A stretch of DNA of 64,000 nt from Sceloporus undulatus (GCF_019175285.1 NC_056525.1:134174836-134238835), one strand, 5' to 3'. Positions 44,804 through 55,620 are shown, numbered from the stretch's first letter. Notes: generated by a model not told the origin, from the letters alone. Made by a program: numbers and translations.

Positions 44804-45288
44804 GCCTGTTACAGACTGCCAAAATAAAGCTGCTTTGGGTCTCTTTGGAGGTACAGTGGTACCCCGGGATACGAATACCCCAGCTTACGAATTTTCGGGA
44901 TACGAAAAAAAAAAAACACCATAGGGATTTATTGTTTCGGCTTACGAAGGTTTTTCGGGTTCGAAAAACCCCCGGCGCTGTTTCAATGGAGCCGCGGCAG
45001 GCCGCGGCTTTTTTCCATTAGCGCCTATGGCAATTCGGGTTACGAAGGTTTTTTTCGGGTACGAAATTAGCCGCGGAACGAATAATTTCGTAACCCGATA
45101 CCACTGATGGTATTTAAATGAGCATGGGTCCTAAGAGTCCGGAGGTCGCGCCAAAGCCACACTCCATTCCTAAGCACCCGGAGGGCAAGCTTTTGGTGAA
45201 GCTCCGATTCTAGGACCCATGCCATTTAAACAGCATACCTCCCCAAAGAGACCGCAAGCAGCTTTATTTTGGCAGTCTGTAACAGGCC
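44804..45288. mobile_element. Long-TIR transposon carrying an inner mariner-like MITE
   Basis: The left arm gcctgttacagactgccaaa then ataaagctgctttgggtctc pairs with the right arm gagaccgcaagcagctttat then tttggcagtctgtaacaggc. Past the inner element, pairing continues (ttaaatgagcatgggtccta / taggacccatgccatttaaa), giving arms over 80 bp. TAT lies on both sides (44801-44803, 45289-45291), although a one-base offset allows CTA instead. The GTTACAGAC ends resemble the TACAGAC family elsewhere in the window. Confidence 0.88.
44854..45106. mobile_element. Mariner/Tigger-like MITE (CAGTGGTA ends), nested
   Basis: Ends cagtggtaccccgggatacg and gtaacccgataccactg are inverted repeats. Its centre is rich in intact CpGs (gagccgcggcaggccgcggc), suggesting youth. 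It interrupts the outer element between ggaggta and tggtattta, where the other arm reads ggaggtatgctgttta, so the target was a TA. The second TA copy has lost one base. Confidence 0.88.
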
Positions 45289-45505
45289 TATGAGTCAGTT
45301 ACAACAACTGGACATCAGCTATGGCTGCACAGTATGTTTTCAGCTTACAGCTTTAAGAAAACATGTTGTGGAGAGGGCTGTAGACTTTTCAGCTTCCTGG
45401 AAAGATGGCTGAACCAAACTAAGGACTGTAAAGAAAACCAGATCAGAGCCAAAACAGTTTTTGGGTCCTCAATCTGCACTCTTTCAATGCTGTAGCAGAT
45501 TACAT

Positions 45506-45556
45506 AGCTTTCTTTCTTCTTTCTTTCTTCTTTCTTCTTCTTTCTTTCTTCTTAGC
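45506..45556. repeat. (TTTC/TTC)n microsatellite
   Basis: A pure pyrimidine run of mixed TTTC and TTC units. Confidence 0.93.
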
Positions 45557-45649
45557 TCTGGAATCTAAAATGGATCCAATTTATGAAAATTACAAGACAG
45601 AAACTCCACCTAAATTAGAAGAACTTCCGGGCACAAGAACCATTCCATG

Positions 45650-45825
45650 TTGGAACAGGCTCCTTGGAGGGAGGAAGTGGACTATCCTTCATTGGGTATT
45701 TTAAATTAGCAATTTGGATTGGCCATCTCTCTACATGTTTCAGCTGTGTATTTCCAATATGACAGGAGGTTGACGAATGGCCCTTGAGATCACTTCCAAC
45801 CTATGATTCTACAACTGCCAGCTGC
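45650..45825 (+). mobile_element. CR1-type LINE 3' end
   Basis: It contains ggctccttggagggaggaag, gacgaatggcccttgagatc, acttccaacctatgattcta, the terminal CR1 3' motif ending in the ATTCTA-type tail. 5'-truncated. Confidence 0.75.
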
Positions 45826-45830
45826 ACTGC

Positions 45831-46083
45831 AGAAATAATGTAATTCAACACTGCTTTAACAAGCCATAGCTGGCTGTTAAAGCAGGTGTTGAATTACATT
45901 ATTTCTGCAGTGCAGACTGCAGTGGTAGAATCATAGAGTTAGAATTTGGGATTTTAGTTTTGTGAGATATTTTGCCTTCTCTGTGAGAGAGCTCTGGTGT
46001 CACAATGAGCTACAAACCCCAGAATCCTAGGATGGAGCTATTAGAGCAGTGTCAAACTGCATTATTTCTTCAGTGCAGATGCA
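45831..46083. mobile_element. hAT-like MITE with a palindromic left part
   Basis: 45832-45915 is a palindrome (ctgcactgcagaaataatgt ... acattatttctgcagtgcag, arms about 42 bp). It is followed by agctctggtgtcacaatgag, ctacaaaccccagaatccta and the end gtcaaactgcattatttctt cagtgcag. These ends match a common squamate hAT MITE, so this is either a rearranged copy or two adjacent copies. No 8-bp duplication was found. Confidence 0.7.
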
Positions 46084-46331
46084 GCATATGACTCTATGAT
46101 CTTTATACTCAGAATATCAGAATAAGATAATAAATTTAGAATGTCACCTCACTAGATATGCAAACCTACTTTAACAGAATGCAAAAGGAATATTTTGTAA
46201 TATCAGAAAAATTATATTATAAAATATTGGGGAAATATTGTATTATCTACAAATTCAACAATGCTCACTAACTTTAAGAGCAAAAAAATTACCAGATATT
46301 TACATAATTCAAACAAATCCTTTATTGCATT

Positions 46332-46541
46332 AGTCAGCCCCCATATCCATGGATTCCATCATCCACAGCTTGAAAATATTCAAAAACTAAAATGCCAAAA
46401 AGCAAACCTTGATTTTGCCATTATATTAAGGGATGCCATTTTACTACGCTATTGTGTATCATGGGACTTGAGCATCCACAGATTTTGGTATCTATGGAGG
46501 GGTCCTGGAACCAAACCTTAGTTGATACTAAAGGCCCACTG
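46332..46541. mobile_element. Tigger-like MITE
   Basis: Left end tcagcccccatatccatgga, right end tactaaaggcccactg followed by TA. Internal gggacttgagcatccacaga and ggaggggtcctggaaccaaa are typical of Tigger-type non-autonomous copies. Confidence 0.85.
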
Positions 46542-47214
46542 TAATTAATTAAGAATCTAATACTTAAAAGGCTCCATGAATGACTCTTTACTTTCATGGT
46601 AGCAAATTTATCAATGAAATTTCAAAAGAGATTGCAAGTGATCTTTCTACAGGAGATACTGGATCTCTCATGGTCCTTTACTGCTTTATGGTTTATGGGA
46701 CTTGCAAATGAACCACATCTAGAGGGACATACAATTCCCCACCTGTGAGATACAGCTAGGCAGGGTAGTTCAGGTACAGTGAGGCATTGGTGGTAATGAT
46801 GTACAGGAAAGCCAAGGAGGTGGGCTTTGCACCAAGGAGGAACTCAGGATATTGGGATTTGGTGGCTTAAGTCCAGCTGAGCAGGTACTCAGGTGAAGAG
46901 CAGAAGGCTTGTGAAATTATTCTAAATATATCTCAGATAAAATGAACACCAATCACAGCAGTGGAAAGCCTGTTCTTTAGAAAGAGGGTTTTTCCTAACA
47001 GCATGTCCTTTGTTATTCTTACATCCAAATGAACAGGTTGGAGCTAAGTTTAGAAAGAAGTGGCTGTTTAGTAATCTCCCCTGTCTTGACTATACCAGAA
47101 TAACCAGTGGGTCAAAGAGAGAAGTTTGTAAAGAAGAAAGATAGGAAGATGAAACAAAGCTAACCAAGAATAGGCTGAAACAAGCTAGCAGAACCTGAGC
47201 CCAGAAAGAGACTG
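46542..47214. other. No recognised gene
   Basis: Unassigned sequence. Confidence 0.5.
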
Positions 47215-48090
47215 TTCATAGGATTATAGAAATATAGAATTTTAGGAGATTATCGCATGGGAGAAAAGAAGTGGTTTGAGGAGGTACAGTCGCACAATTC
47301 CACCAAATCCATTCACGCAATTGCACTCTTGAAATAATATCACAATAGCGTTTCACACACATCCACAAATGAATTGTTAGTATATTGTAACTGATCATTT
47401 TGCGCATGCATGGCATATCAGCATGACTGCTCATGTCTGCTAATCATATTCCTGAACCACAAAGAATAAAGACAGTAAAATAAATTACTTCAACACATTG
47501 TTTTAATCAAATGTTAACTAAATTGTGCCCCACGGCTCAAAAGAAGACTGAAATCCATTGCAAAACCGATCCTGGCAATGGCAACAGATTGCTACCACCA
47601 CAATGCATTCTGTTGCTTCTTCAATAGCGGTAATGCAGCGTGATTGACTTCTGCATTCTTTCAATCACGCTTGATTCCTGCTGTCGTGAATGAATTTGCA
47701 GGAGTTCCTTGTGAACAAAATGTTGTTCTCTACTGCTGCTGTGGCTACAGATTTTGCGCGACGTCATGTGATAATACACAGTGCAATTGCACAATTGTAC
47801 TCCTCAAGCCGCTTCTTTTCCCCCATGTGATAATTTCCTTAGAGCTGGAAAGAATCGCAAAGGCCATCTAAACCAATCCCCTGACATGCAGGAATACATA
47901 ACCAAGGCACTTTAGAAGCCCATCTAACCTCTGTTTAAAGGCCTTCAAAGAAGGAGAGTTTACCACCCTCTGAGGCTGCCCATTCCACTGTCAATAAACT
48001 CTTACAGTCAAGTTCTTCTTGATGTTAACCCCTTGGGTTGTTGAAGCCTCCATACATGGCAGGAACACTCTTGCTTTTCGAAATAAAAGC
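47215..48090 (-). mobile_element. CR1-type LINE 3' end, split by a MITE
   Basis: 47215-47244 (ggattatagaaatatagaat) is the inverted CR1 tail, and the element resumes after the MITE with agctggaaagaatcgcaaag, gacatgcaggaatacataac, ctctgtttaaaggccttcaa, agaaggagagtttaccaccc. With the insert removed the two parts join in the normal CR1 order. It is truncated at the 5' side near 48090. Confidence 0.85.
47245..47838. mobile_element. 'TTATCACA' family transposon inside CR1, TSD TTA
   Basis: TIRs of about 40 bp: ggagattatcgcatgggaga then aaagaagtggtttgaggagg at the left; complements at the right (ctcctcaagccgcttctttt then cccccatgtgataatttcc). TTA flanks both ends (47242-47244, 47839-47841). At 594 bp it is larger than its relatives. 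The interior has no transposase-like frame. Confidence 0.9.
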
Positions 48091-48496
48091 TAGTGACAGA
48101 GGTGAGATTTAAACTTTACCCACAAGCCATGGCCCCAAGCCAGAACAAGGCTGCAGGTATTTACTTGCATATAAAAAGAAAATGATGCATAACTACGTGC
48201 TACAAAATTTAATATAGCATACAGTTTAAACCTGAGGATATCAGTTCAGCTCTATATGAGTCAGATTATTTTTCAGTTAGTCCTTGAAAAATCCAGAGTC
48301 GACTCACATGATGATGGTCTAAAGATATTCATTCCATGAAGATCGCTGTTGTAGCTATCAAAGCAGTTATCTCCTCTCAGATGATTCAACTTTTGGGGAT
48401 GTTTTGCTGTGTTTTGTTGAATGCCAGTGGTATTACAATTAATTTGCTCCTCTTCTGTCAAGCCACAACATCTTGTCATCTGGGCCAGCCTCATGG

Positions 48497-48515
48497 CCAG
48501 TACTCAGAGTTTTGA
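48497..48515. repeat. Target-site duplication of the 7SK retrocopy (left)
   Basis: ccagtactcagagttttga, identical to the copy at 48749-48767. Confidence 0.95.
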
Positions 48516-48750
48516 GCTTGTTTGGAGGTTCTAGCAGGGGAGCGCAGCTATCGTATACCCTTGACTGAAGAACGGTACACTCCTTCTATCTGGGATGGTC
48601 GTCCTCTTCCACCGAGCGCGCAGCTTCGGGAGGGACGCACATGGAGCGGTGAGGGAGGAAGGGGACACCCGCCTAGCCAGCCAGATCAGCTGAATCAACC
48701 CTGCCGATCAATGGGGTGACAGATGTCTCAGCCAGATCGCCCTCACATCC
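48514..48750 (-). pseudogene. 7SK snRNA retropseudogene, 3'-truncated and tail-less
   Basis: On the minus strand the sequence begins exactly at the 7SK 5' end (ggatgtgagggcgatctggc) and follows 7SK through cccattgatcggcagggttg, ggctggctaggcgggtgtcc, cgctccatgtgcgtccctcc, cgaagctgcgcgctcggt and ctgctagaacctccaaacaa to gctc, about the first 235-240 of roughly 331 nt. There is no poly(A). The 19-bp sequence ccagtactcagagttttga flanks it directly at 48497-48515 and 48749-48767, with two bases at each junction shared with 7SK itself. This is the structure of a LINE-mobilised tail-less retropseudogene. The missing 3' hairpin and external promoter make it non-functional. Confidence 0.96.
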
Positions 48751-48767
48751 AGTACTCAGAGTTTTGA
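48749..48767. repeat. Target-site duplication of the 7SK retrocopy (right)
   Basis: Exact repeat of 48497-48515. Its first two bases (CC) coincide with the first two bases of 7SK, so the true duplication is 17 to 19 bp. Confidence 0.95.
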
Positions 48768-48814
48768 CTGGCAAATCAAATTATGGCTGTATCTTCTATT
48801 CCCAACACACCCGG

Positions 48815-49060
48815 AGATTTAACATTCATCTATTTTCTTATGTGATTTATATTCTGCTTTACTTACAAAACCAGAGTTCAAGGGAGCTCACAAGATTAAA
48901 AAATAGATACAAATAAAACCACAACATATTATGATACTGAAATACAACTGCACAAATGATCACATTAAAATACAACCAAATTAAAAATTTCAAAGCGGAT
49001 AAATGAAAAAGTATAGCCTGTCCTCTCCCCATTAAAGCCCTCTTAATAGCCAGTCAATGG
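48815..49060 (-). mobile_element. LINE (L2-like) 3' UTR, minus strand
   Basis: ttatgtgatttatattctgc, ttacaaaaccagagttcaag, ggagctcacaagattaaaaa resembles an inverted L2-type 3' UTR (complement of CTTGAACTC...GCAGAATATAAATCACATAA). Confidence 0.55.
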
Positions 49061-49499
49061 ATACTGCAATTTGACAGAGCCTGAATAATGAGGTTTTATT
49101 TCCAGAGAGGTTGCTGTTTTATGCACTTCTTCCCTAGAGGGAATGGTTTACTTCAAGTCTGTTGTTCTGTTAACAACAGCTAGAAAGAGCAGCACCTTGG
49201 TTCTCCAGACAGATTATTCAGAAAGAAACAGATATGTAGATTAGGGTGTTCTTCTATTTGATGAATCTTCATGATTATAGTTTAGCCAAAAAACCCAGAA
49301 GTTGCAAACTCTGAGTGTTTTTCCCCTCATTTTGACTGGCAAACAAAATCAAGAATCCCTTGGATTTGGTAGGCAGCATCTAGCATGTGGTAGAGATGAA
49401 CACATTTGAATTTTTCCAGAGATGCTTCCTTTGTGATAGGGATAATCCTAAATTAATTGAGCAGTCGCGTTGACTCCAGTAGTGCTTTGCAGTGTAGCC
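49061..49499. other. No recognised gene
   Basis: Unassigned. Confidence 0.5.
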
Positions 49500-49662
49500 A
49501 TTCCATCCTCTACTGTAGCTGCTGTAGAGGTCTTTAAACAGAGGCTGGATGGCCATCTGTTGGGGATGCTTTGATCTGGAGTTCCTGCATGGCAGGGGGT
49601 TGGACTGGATGGCCCTTGTGGTCTCTTCCAACTCTATGAGTCCATGATTCTATGAATTGTTT
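49500..49662 (+). mobile_element. CR1-type LINE 3' end
   Basis: gaggtctttaaacagaggct, ggatggccatctgttgggga, cctgcatggcagggggttgg, actggatggcccttgtggtc, ccaactctatgagtccatga then ttctatgaattg: an excellent match to the CR1 3' terminus, and the best preserved CR1 tail in the window. Confidence 0.92.
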
Positions 49663-51259
49663 CATCAGATCAGCCAGCCTGTGATGATGACTGGGAGGCT
49701 CGAACACACACACATACACACAATCTTTTATTCCATGCTACAAGACTTCTCCCCATCCCTTCCTACAGCAATCATGAAACAGGCCTGTTTTTCCTAACTG
49801 TTAGCAGTGGCATGTAGCAAAGGAGCTATTGGTACAAAATCAATGAGAAATGGTGGAGAGGGATTTGGTGGTGAAGGCAGAGCACCTCTGGGGTAGCACA
49901 CTTAAGGCCTCAGGGGGTGCATGAATAAAATCCCTGTTGTAGACTAATAGCTGACATATTGTCTAGATTTCAGAATGAAGATGCCGTTTTGTTCTTTTTG
50001 ATGGTTCTCGGCTGACGCCAAGTGGCCAAAGTTTAAATTGAAAATTACCATCTTTTTAAGAGATTGGGAGATTGAGAAAGAAAGAGAGGGGGGGTGCAAT
50101 AACTCTTTGTAGAGTTTTCTCCGAACTGAAAGTATTAATTTGCTCTCATTTGGAAAGTTTTAAAGACATGTTTACCATTTTGGAAATATACCACACAGAG
50201 AAGCATTATTTACAAAAAATAGGTAAGAAATTTGATCCAGTTTATCTTTTTAAACTAAGACTTGATCATCATTTGCAAATTTCTTCATATCAGATCTGAT
50301 CATTTCTATTTTTCTTTCCTTTCAGTTATGAAATTTCTCTTAAAGTGGCAAAATGTTGTGTTCTAGCTTCTTCTGCTAAGAACCAGTTGATCAAAATCTC
50401 TTGGTAATTTTATCAGAAGTAACAAGTGCCACTAGATTCCCTGCTGAAGACACATTTTTGTCACTGTTTGCACATATGTTTGAATTTTTCTAGACTTGTA
50501 TTTTGAGCCTATTCATTTTACATTTATTTGTTTTTATTCACATTAGAAATTGAAATAACCTGAAATTTTAAAAATTAGAATGTAGGCGATACTAAAATTG
50601 ACAGATGCATTTATACAGACTTTGAGTGCCAAACTCCTAAAAGTCTTCAACCACTGAAAAATGTTCAGCCATACTAGTGCTGAATTAGGGTTTCTAACCC
50701 TTTTTTCTGATGCACTGCTTATCTTCAACTCCTATATGGCAGTTAAGTAGAACATAATCCTTTCCACGTTGGAAATATTTGCATTGATTGAAATTTGCCG
50801 GCTAAAGTGAGACACTTTCATTTTCCTTAGAGCTGTATTCCAGTCACTTAGTGGGAGCTCATGAGCCAGAGGAAGACAGCAAAGCAAGGCAGTCAGAGCA
50901 GCACACGGAAGAGCAAAGCAATGCATCTTCCTCCAACAAGGGATGAAACTCAACTGAGGCTCAATCAAACATTCCCCACACTTTTAGGTGAGTCACTTTG
51001 AAATGACAGACCATGAGCCTGAAGCCAGCCTTCCTTTCCTTTACAGGAGTTCATCCCAGGCTGGCATTCTTGTATTTGCTCCAAGGATTGTCAAGCTCTT
51101 GGGGGCAAGTGTACTGTCCAGTGTTAAACTCAGGGGTTGCCAGCACTGGTCTGGACACAATGATCTCAGAATGGAGCTCTCAGACCTTTGAGAGCAAATT
51201 AAGCCTGATCTCTACCCTAGAAGCTAAAATGGCCAAACTGAGTTATCGTATGAGATATA
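49663..51259. other. No recognised gene
   Basis: Unassigned. The frames near 50988-51297 (67-94 codons) show no domain. Confidence 0.5.
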
Positions 51260-51483
51260 CAGTCTGCCCTCCTTATAGGCAGGCTTGCCTTCTGTAGCTT
51301 TGAGCTTACGTGGAAGGCAAGCCCTGGCAGAAATAAAGGGGCATGTACTCACACTGTGCGCACCAAGTGCTGCTGTGAGCACACACCCCATTATTTTCTA
51401 TGGAGCTTGAGCATACGCTCTTTTCCCCATATGTGGGGGGGGGGTTCCAAAACATATCCCCTACGTATAGGAAGGGCGGACTG
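51260..51483. mobile_element. Tigger/mariner-like MITE, complete, TA duplication
   Basis: The ends cagtctgccctccttatagg and cgtataggaagggcggactg are inverted repeats, with TA on both sides (51258-51259, 51484-51485). Internal ctatggagcttgagcatacg corresponds to the shared Tigger-like block. 224 bp. Confidence 0.9.
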
Positions 51484-53639
51484 TATTTTGAGACAACATG
51501 ATCATTAGAAAAGATGATAAGGCTCGGTAAAGTGGAAAGCAGTAGAAAAAGCGGAAGACAGTACTGCAGAAAATATAAAGAGGTGGCCAAAACAGGTTTT
51601 AGCAGTGGATCTTGACAGGTCTTGGCAGCTGTCCAAGGATACCAGTGCTGGCATCAATCCTGAAAGTTTTTGGTTCTTTCTTGAAGTAACCCTTGAGCAG
51701 CATCTTAAAAGAAAGGGAAGTACTTAGACTGACTTAGGCATGGAGAGGTAGCTAGATATCTGAGTTGTAAGCCAAGAAGTCCCTGGCTCAGAATGCAGCT
51801 CATCAAGGAATTTGGGGATTGTTAAGCCCAACTGTTTTATTCCATCAAAGTTTGAGCCTCACAGGGGAGCTAGGTTGCAGCTGAGGCATCTACTGATAGA
51901 GCAAATTCACATCACATAAATCAGGGTTATACTGGGCAAGGCAGAGTTATAGAACGGATGTAAAGTCATGCCCAGCAAGACAAAATTGTGTTCAAGCAAG
52001 AGCACTGTAGAAGGGAATAACAGAAGCATTCTCACTTGCAGAAGGAAAAGCTCTGTTACCTCAGTGAGATTCTCAGGCCTTCTGTACTTGTTGACTGAGC
52101 TGTTCCTAGTATGCTCCCTACTCTCTCTCTCTCTGCCTTCTTAGAGGCTAATTCTGTGGCCATTGCTACTAATGGTATGGGCAGTGGTGGTAGCACTGAA
52201 GTGGCACTGTGTCTTCTAGTTCCAAGGAGTCCTGCAAAGCAACATATTACAGCCTGCATCTGTGAGAGGTACTTCCTCCCCATGAGTGTCTTTCTTTGAT
52301 CCCGAAGATTTTGAGGCTAGAAAATATAGCACTATATCCTCCTTATCATACACACACAGTCACACACTTCAGAACAGGAGTCTCAACTTGGAAGGAGAGC
52401 ACTAGTGAAATTGGTGTAGCAGCTAGGAGTGGGGAGTCATGAATCTGAGTAGCCATGTTCTCCATGCAATATTCTAGTCTATAGCTCTTCTTGATAAGGT
52501 ATCCTGTATCCTGAAATTGATGATGGCAAAAGCTTCTCATTCTTTTTCCTGAGTAACCTTTGTAAGAGACAGACAAATCTAGAGGAACTAGGTTTGGAAA
52601 GCCACACAAAGCCTTCCCTGTAAGGTTGGGTCAAATTGTTTTATGGTCTATAATTCTTCCAGGTATTGCCTCACTCCATGTACATTCATGAGTGAGCAAA
52701 GGTATCCTGGGACGGAAACTATAGTTAGTTTTTTTATTTTAAAAAAATGGGTGCAGTATAGAGAAATGAACAGAGTTTCTGTAAGCAAATGGTGCAAATA
52801 GCAGTATTGTGCCCTCGTTGTCTTGCTGGTATGTGCTGCAACAGCATAGAAATTGCTCTTGGTTTAATTGTTGCACTGAGCCTGCCTATTCAGTGGGAGT
52901 GATGAGTGGAGGAGAGGTGTACTCCCATTTGCATGGCACAAAAGAGTTCTTTCCCAAATCTCACAATGAACTGAGTCCATAGCCAGGGGGATGTGGGAGG
53001 ATGTGGAATCTGAAAATGCAGTATAAATACATACAGTTTGGCTCAGCAGTTGTCAGGGTGCCTGTGAGCTGAAAGGAAGAAGTGAGATATTTTAGTGAGC
53101 ATGGTGCAGTTCAGAAATAAAATCAAATGTGATTCCAGGATCTCTTTGGAGTCAGCAAAGGAAGGAGGAGATTCTCCAGCCAGTGGGCTTGGCCTTTTGT
53201 GTGTATGCATGTCTCGTACCTTGTGGCATACCTTTTCCCTCGCCCAGGGCTTCCAGCTATATGTAGGGTCTAATTCAAGAATTTTATGCAGATGCAAAAG
53301 AGGAATCATGGCAAAACTAAAGAAGTAGAAGGGGGGCAGCGCCATCCAGAATACAGACATAGGAGTACAAATACAGAAGGCCTATTGTCATGGTGAGAAC
53401 ATGGCGCTACCAAAATTCTTAAAAATCTTTCAGTCCTTTTCACCGTGTGCCACCACTGCCACCAATATGTGAAGGTGAGGTGACTCTCACCCACCCAACT
53501 ACGTTTGGGCTTTTAAAATTCCATTAGCTTGGCACGATTAAGTGATAGCTAAACACCTGCTGTCTTAAGTGTCCTCAATAATAAAATGTCTTTTCCCTTT
53601 TGGTAGCATTTTATTTATGTTTGATAGTGTGGATGATGC
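51484..53639. other. No recognised gene
   Basis: Unassigned. An octamer-like atttgcat (about 52926) and a TATA-like gtataaata (about 53023) are about 95 bp apart with no supported transcript downstream, so I do not call a promoter. Confidence 0.5.
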
Positions 53640-54711
53640 TGTCTGTAAGCACACCTCAGGCAACTACTTGTTGAAACAAAGGAACCAGTTTTATTTACAA
53701 TCAAAGTCGAATACAGTATCTTTCGTGTAGGGTGTTATTCAAGCTTGATACAGTATATAAATTGCTTCAATAGTTACAAGATTTAACTATTTCTTTCACT
53801 TGATTTTATAAATGTTTCCTTCTAGTCTTAGGCCCAGTACAGACCGCCGCCTTGCGGCGGCCTGGGAACAATATTAGGGCTGGGGAATGCAGAGCATCCA
53901 CACGCTCCACACTCTCCCATGCCATTTTGAGTGCACACATGTTTAGATGGCATACGCACTGATGATGTACCTTGTGCGCCACCTCTAAATGGTGTGGTGC
54001 ACAAGAGATGTCACCGTGCTGTTCCAGGGCACTAATGGGGCCTTGGCAGTGGCGCGGGAAGGAGCCGCATTTCGCAGCTCCTTTTTGGACTGGATTGTTG
54101 CCAGCACTGTGTGGTTGCCACAGCAATGATGCGGGGGATAAAGGGACAACCTCTGTTGTTTCCACAGAACCTCCATCTAACCTCTGGATTCCTTAACCCT
54201 TCTGGTTATCTGTTATGCTAGCAACCACTCTAACTGAACTTTCTCAGTTTCCTAAAATGTTATTTCATCTGTTCTCCAGATGACTTTAATAATTTCCACC
54301 ACCTCCTAGTGATTTATATATCCCACCGGATATTAACACATACACTTTTTACTCTGGACTCCCTTAGTCCCTAACTTAGGTAACTAAACCCCTTCTAACT
54401 GTACTCATAGCAGTCTCCCTTAGCCTCCTCAGCCGCTAACTCCTCAGGGTACAATGGCACATTACTTAACTCTGGACTTCTCTGTCCCTTTTATATTCAT
54501 TTCCCTGTTCTGAGAGTTGGAATCTCATTTTTCTCAACTGCACCCTCTGGCAGTCTTAAAAACAGCCCCCTGTTTCTGCAGGCTTGAGACACTCCCCTAA
54601 CACATGGCTCTGCCTCTCTGTTTATACCCACTCCTGGGAGCAGCCCCCACTATTTCTAACTTCATTCCTGTTGGTTGTTCTCAGCATTCTAAATTGCCTG
54701 TGTTCTCCACA
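53640..54711 (-). mobile_element. Probable solo LTR (fossil), with a MITE inside
   Basis: On the minus strand the sequence runs from tgtggagaacacaggc to gcttacagaca. It has a TATA-like gaatataaaaggga, a polyadenylation signal (aataaa within ttgtaaataaaactggttcc) close to the distal end, and TG...CA boundaries. About 700 bp remain once the MITE is discounted. No internal coding region, primer-binding site or matching 5-bp duplication was seen, so this is a tentative solo LTR of unknown family, of old to moderate age. Confidence 0.45.
53831..54160. mobile_element. 'TACAGAC' family MITE, left end only
   Basis: After TTA it starts ggcccagtacagaccgccgc and includes gcagctcctttttggactgg and tgtggttgccacagcaatga, similar to other copies. 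The right terminus is not recognisable, so the right border is approximate. Confidence 0.65.
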
Positions 54712-55446
54712 CCTATATCGTGATAACTATGGGACTTTGGAACTTGGAATTTAGGCAATCTGACATCCACTTCCCATAAAGAACAAGGACTGTTTGATCA
54801 AGCTTCTTGTTGTGTAGATGTTCAAATTCTATGCATACTACTGTATGTTCTTGTGATCTTTCTAAAGCATGATACTAGGTTTCAAATGTGCTTTTGTGGT
54901 TTGTAACTGTTTTTCCCACTTAGTATGGGTCAGCTCATTGGGGGCTAATTTCAAAGACAAGTATACACACAAATAAGGAGTTTTCAGTAAAAGATTGTTC
55001 CAATGGTCCTACTAAAGGCCATTATTTTCCACAATTAAGTGTGTCCAGGCAGACCAACAAGCAAGGCCATGGGAAAATGTTACATCAAGCATTTGGATGC
55101 TTCTTGAACTTACAGAAATTCACCAGAAAAAAAACCCCTAAGTATTCCATTTAATCCACAGAGAAGACTGATTTGTCTAGTCTGACATATCCAGTCTGGC
55201 ATACAAGTGATTGTGTTGAGATGCTAAAAGATAAATGGCAGAAGATGAAAAAGTACAAAGGTTAAGATGAAACTCTGGTGGGTTAGGGGACTACTAGATG
55301 TGTATTTAACTGCACGATAGTTTAATTATTGAACTATAAGATGGCAATTACATTTAAGACCCTTCCAGTCCTGCACTGACCCAACTGGATAGTATTCAGA
55401 AAAAAATATAAAGGGCTTCCTGTTGTCATGGATTAAAGCAGAAGGT
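54712..55446. other. No recognised gene
   Basis: Unassigned AT-rich sequence. Confidence 0.5.
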
Positions 55447-55620
55447 CACAGAATCATAGATATGGCAGGAACCTTAAGGGTCATCCCAGCCCCTACAGAT
55501 ATACGAACCTACAGTTGAAAGATCTCTAACAGGTGGCCATCCAACCTATGTTTAATAACTTCCAATTAAAGATAATTCATCATCAATGAAGTGACAGACA
55601 CCACTCAATACATATTGGTA
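55447..55620 (-). mobile_element. CR1-type LINE 3' end, minus strand
   Basis: cacagaatcatagatatggc, aggaaccttaagggtcatcc, ctaacaggtggccatccaac, ctatgtttaataacttccaa is the inverted CR1 3' end, diverged. Confidence 0.78.

Noticed and set aside
48514-48750. A functional 7SK gene
   Set aside because: The 3' third is missing, no terminator follows, and retroposition duplications flank it.
49334-49350. A third copy of the 7SK target-site sequence (ttgactggcaaacaaaatc)
   Set aside because: It matches only the outer flank for about a dozen bases and is probably coincidence.
52920-53035. Octamer plus TATA-like pair as a promoter
   Set aside because: Both motifs are short and frequent by chance, and no transcript or exon is supported downstream.
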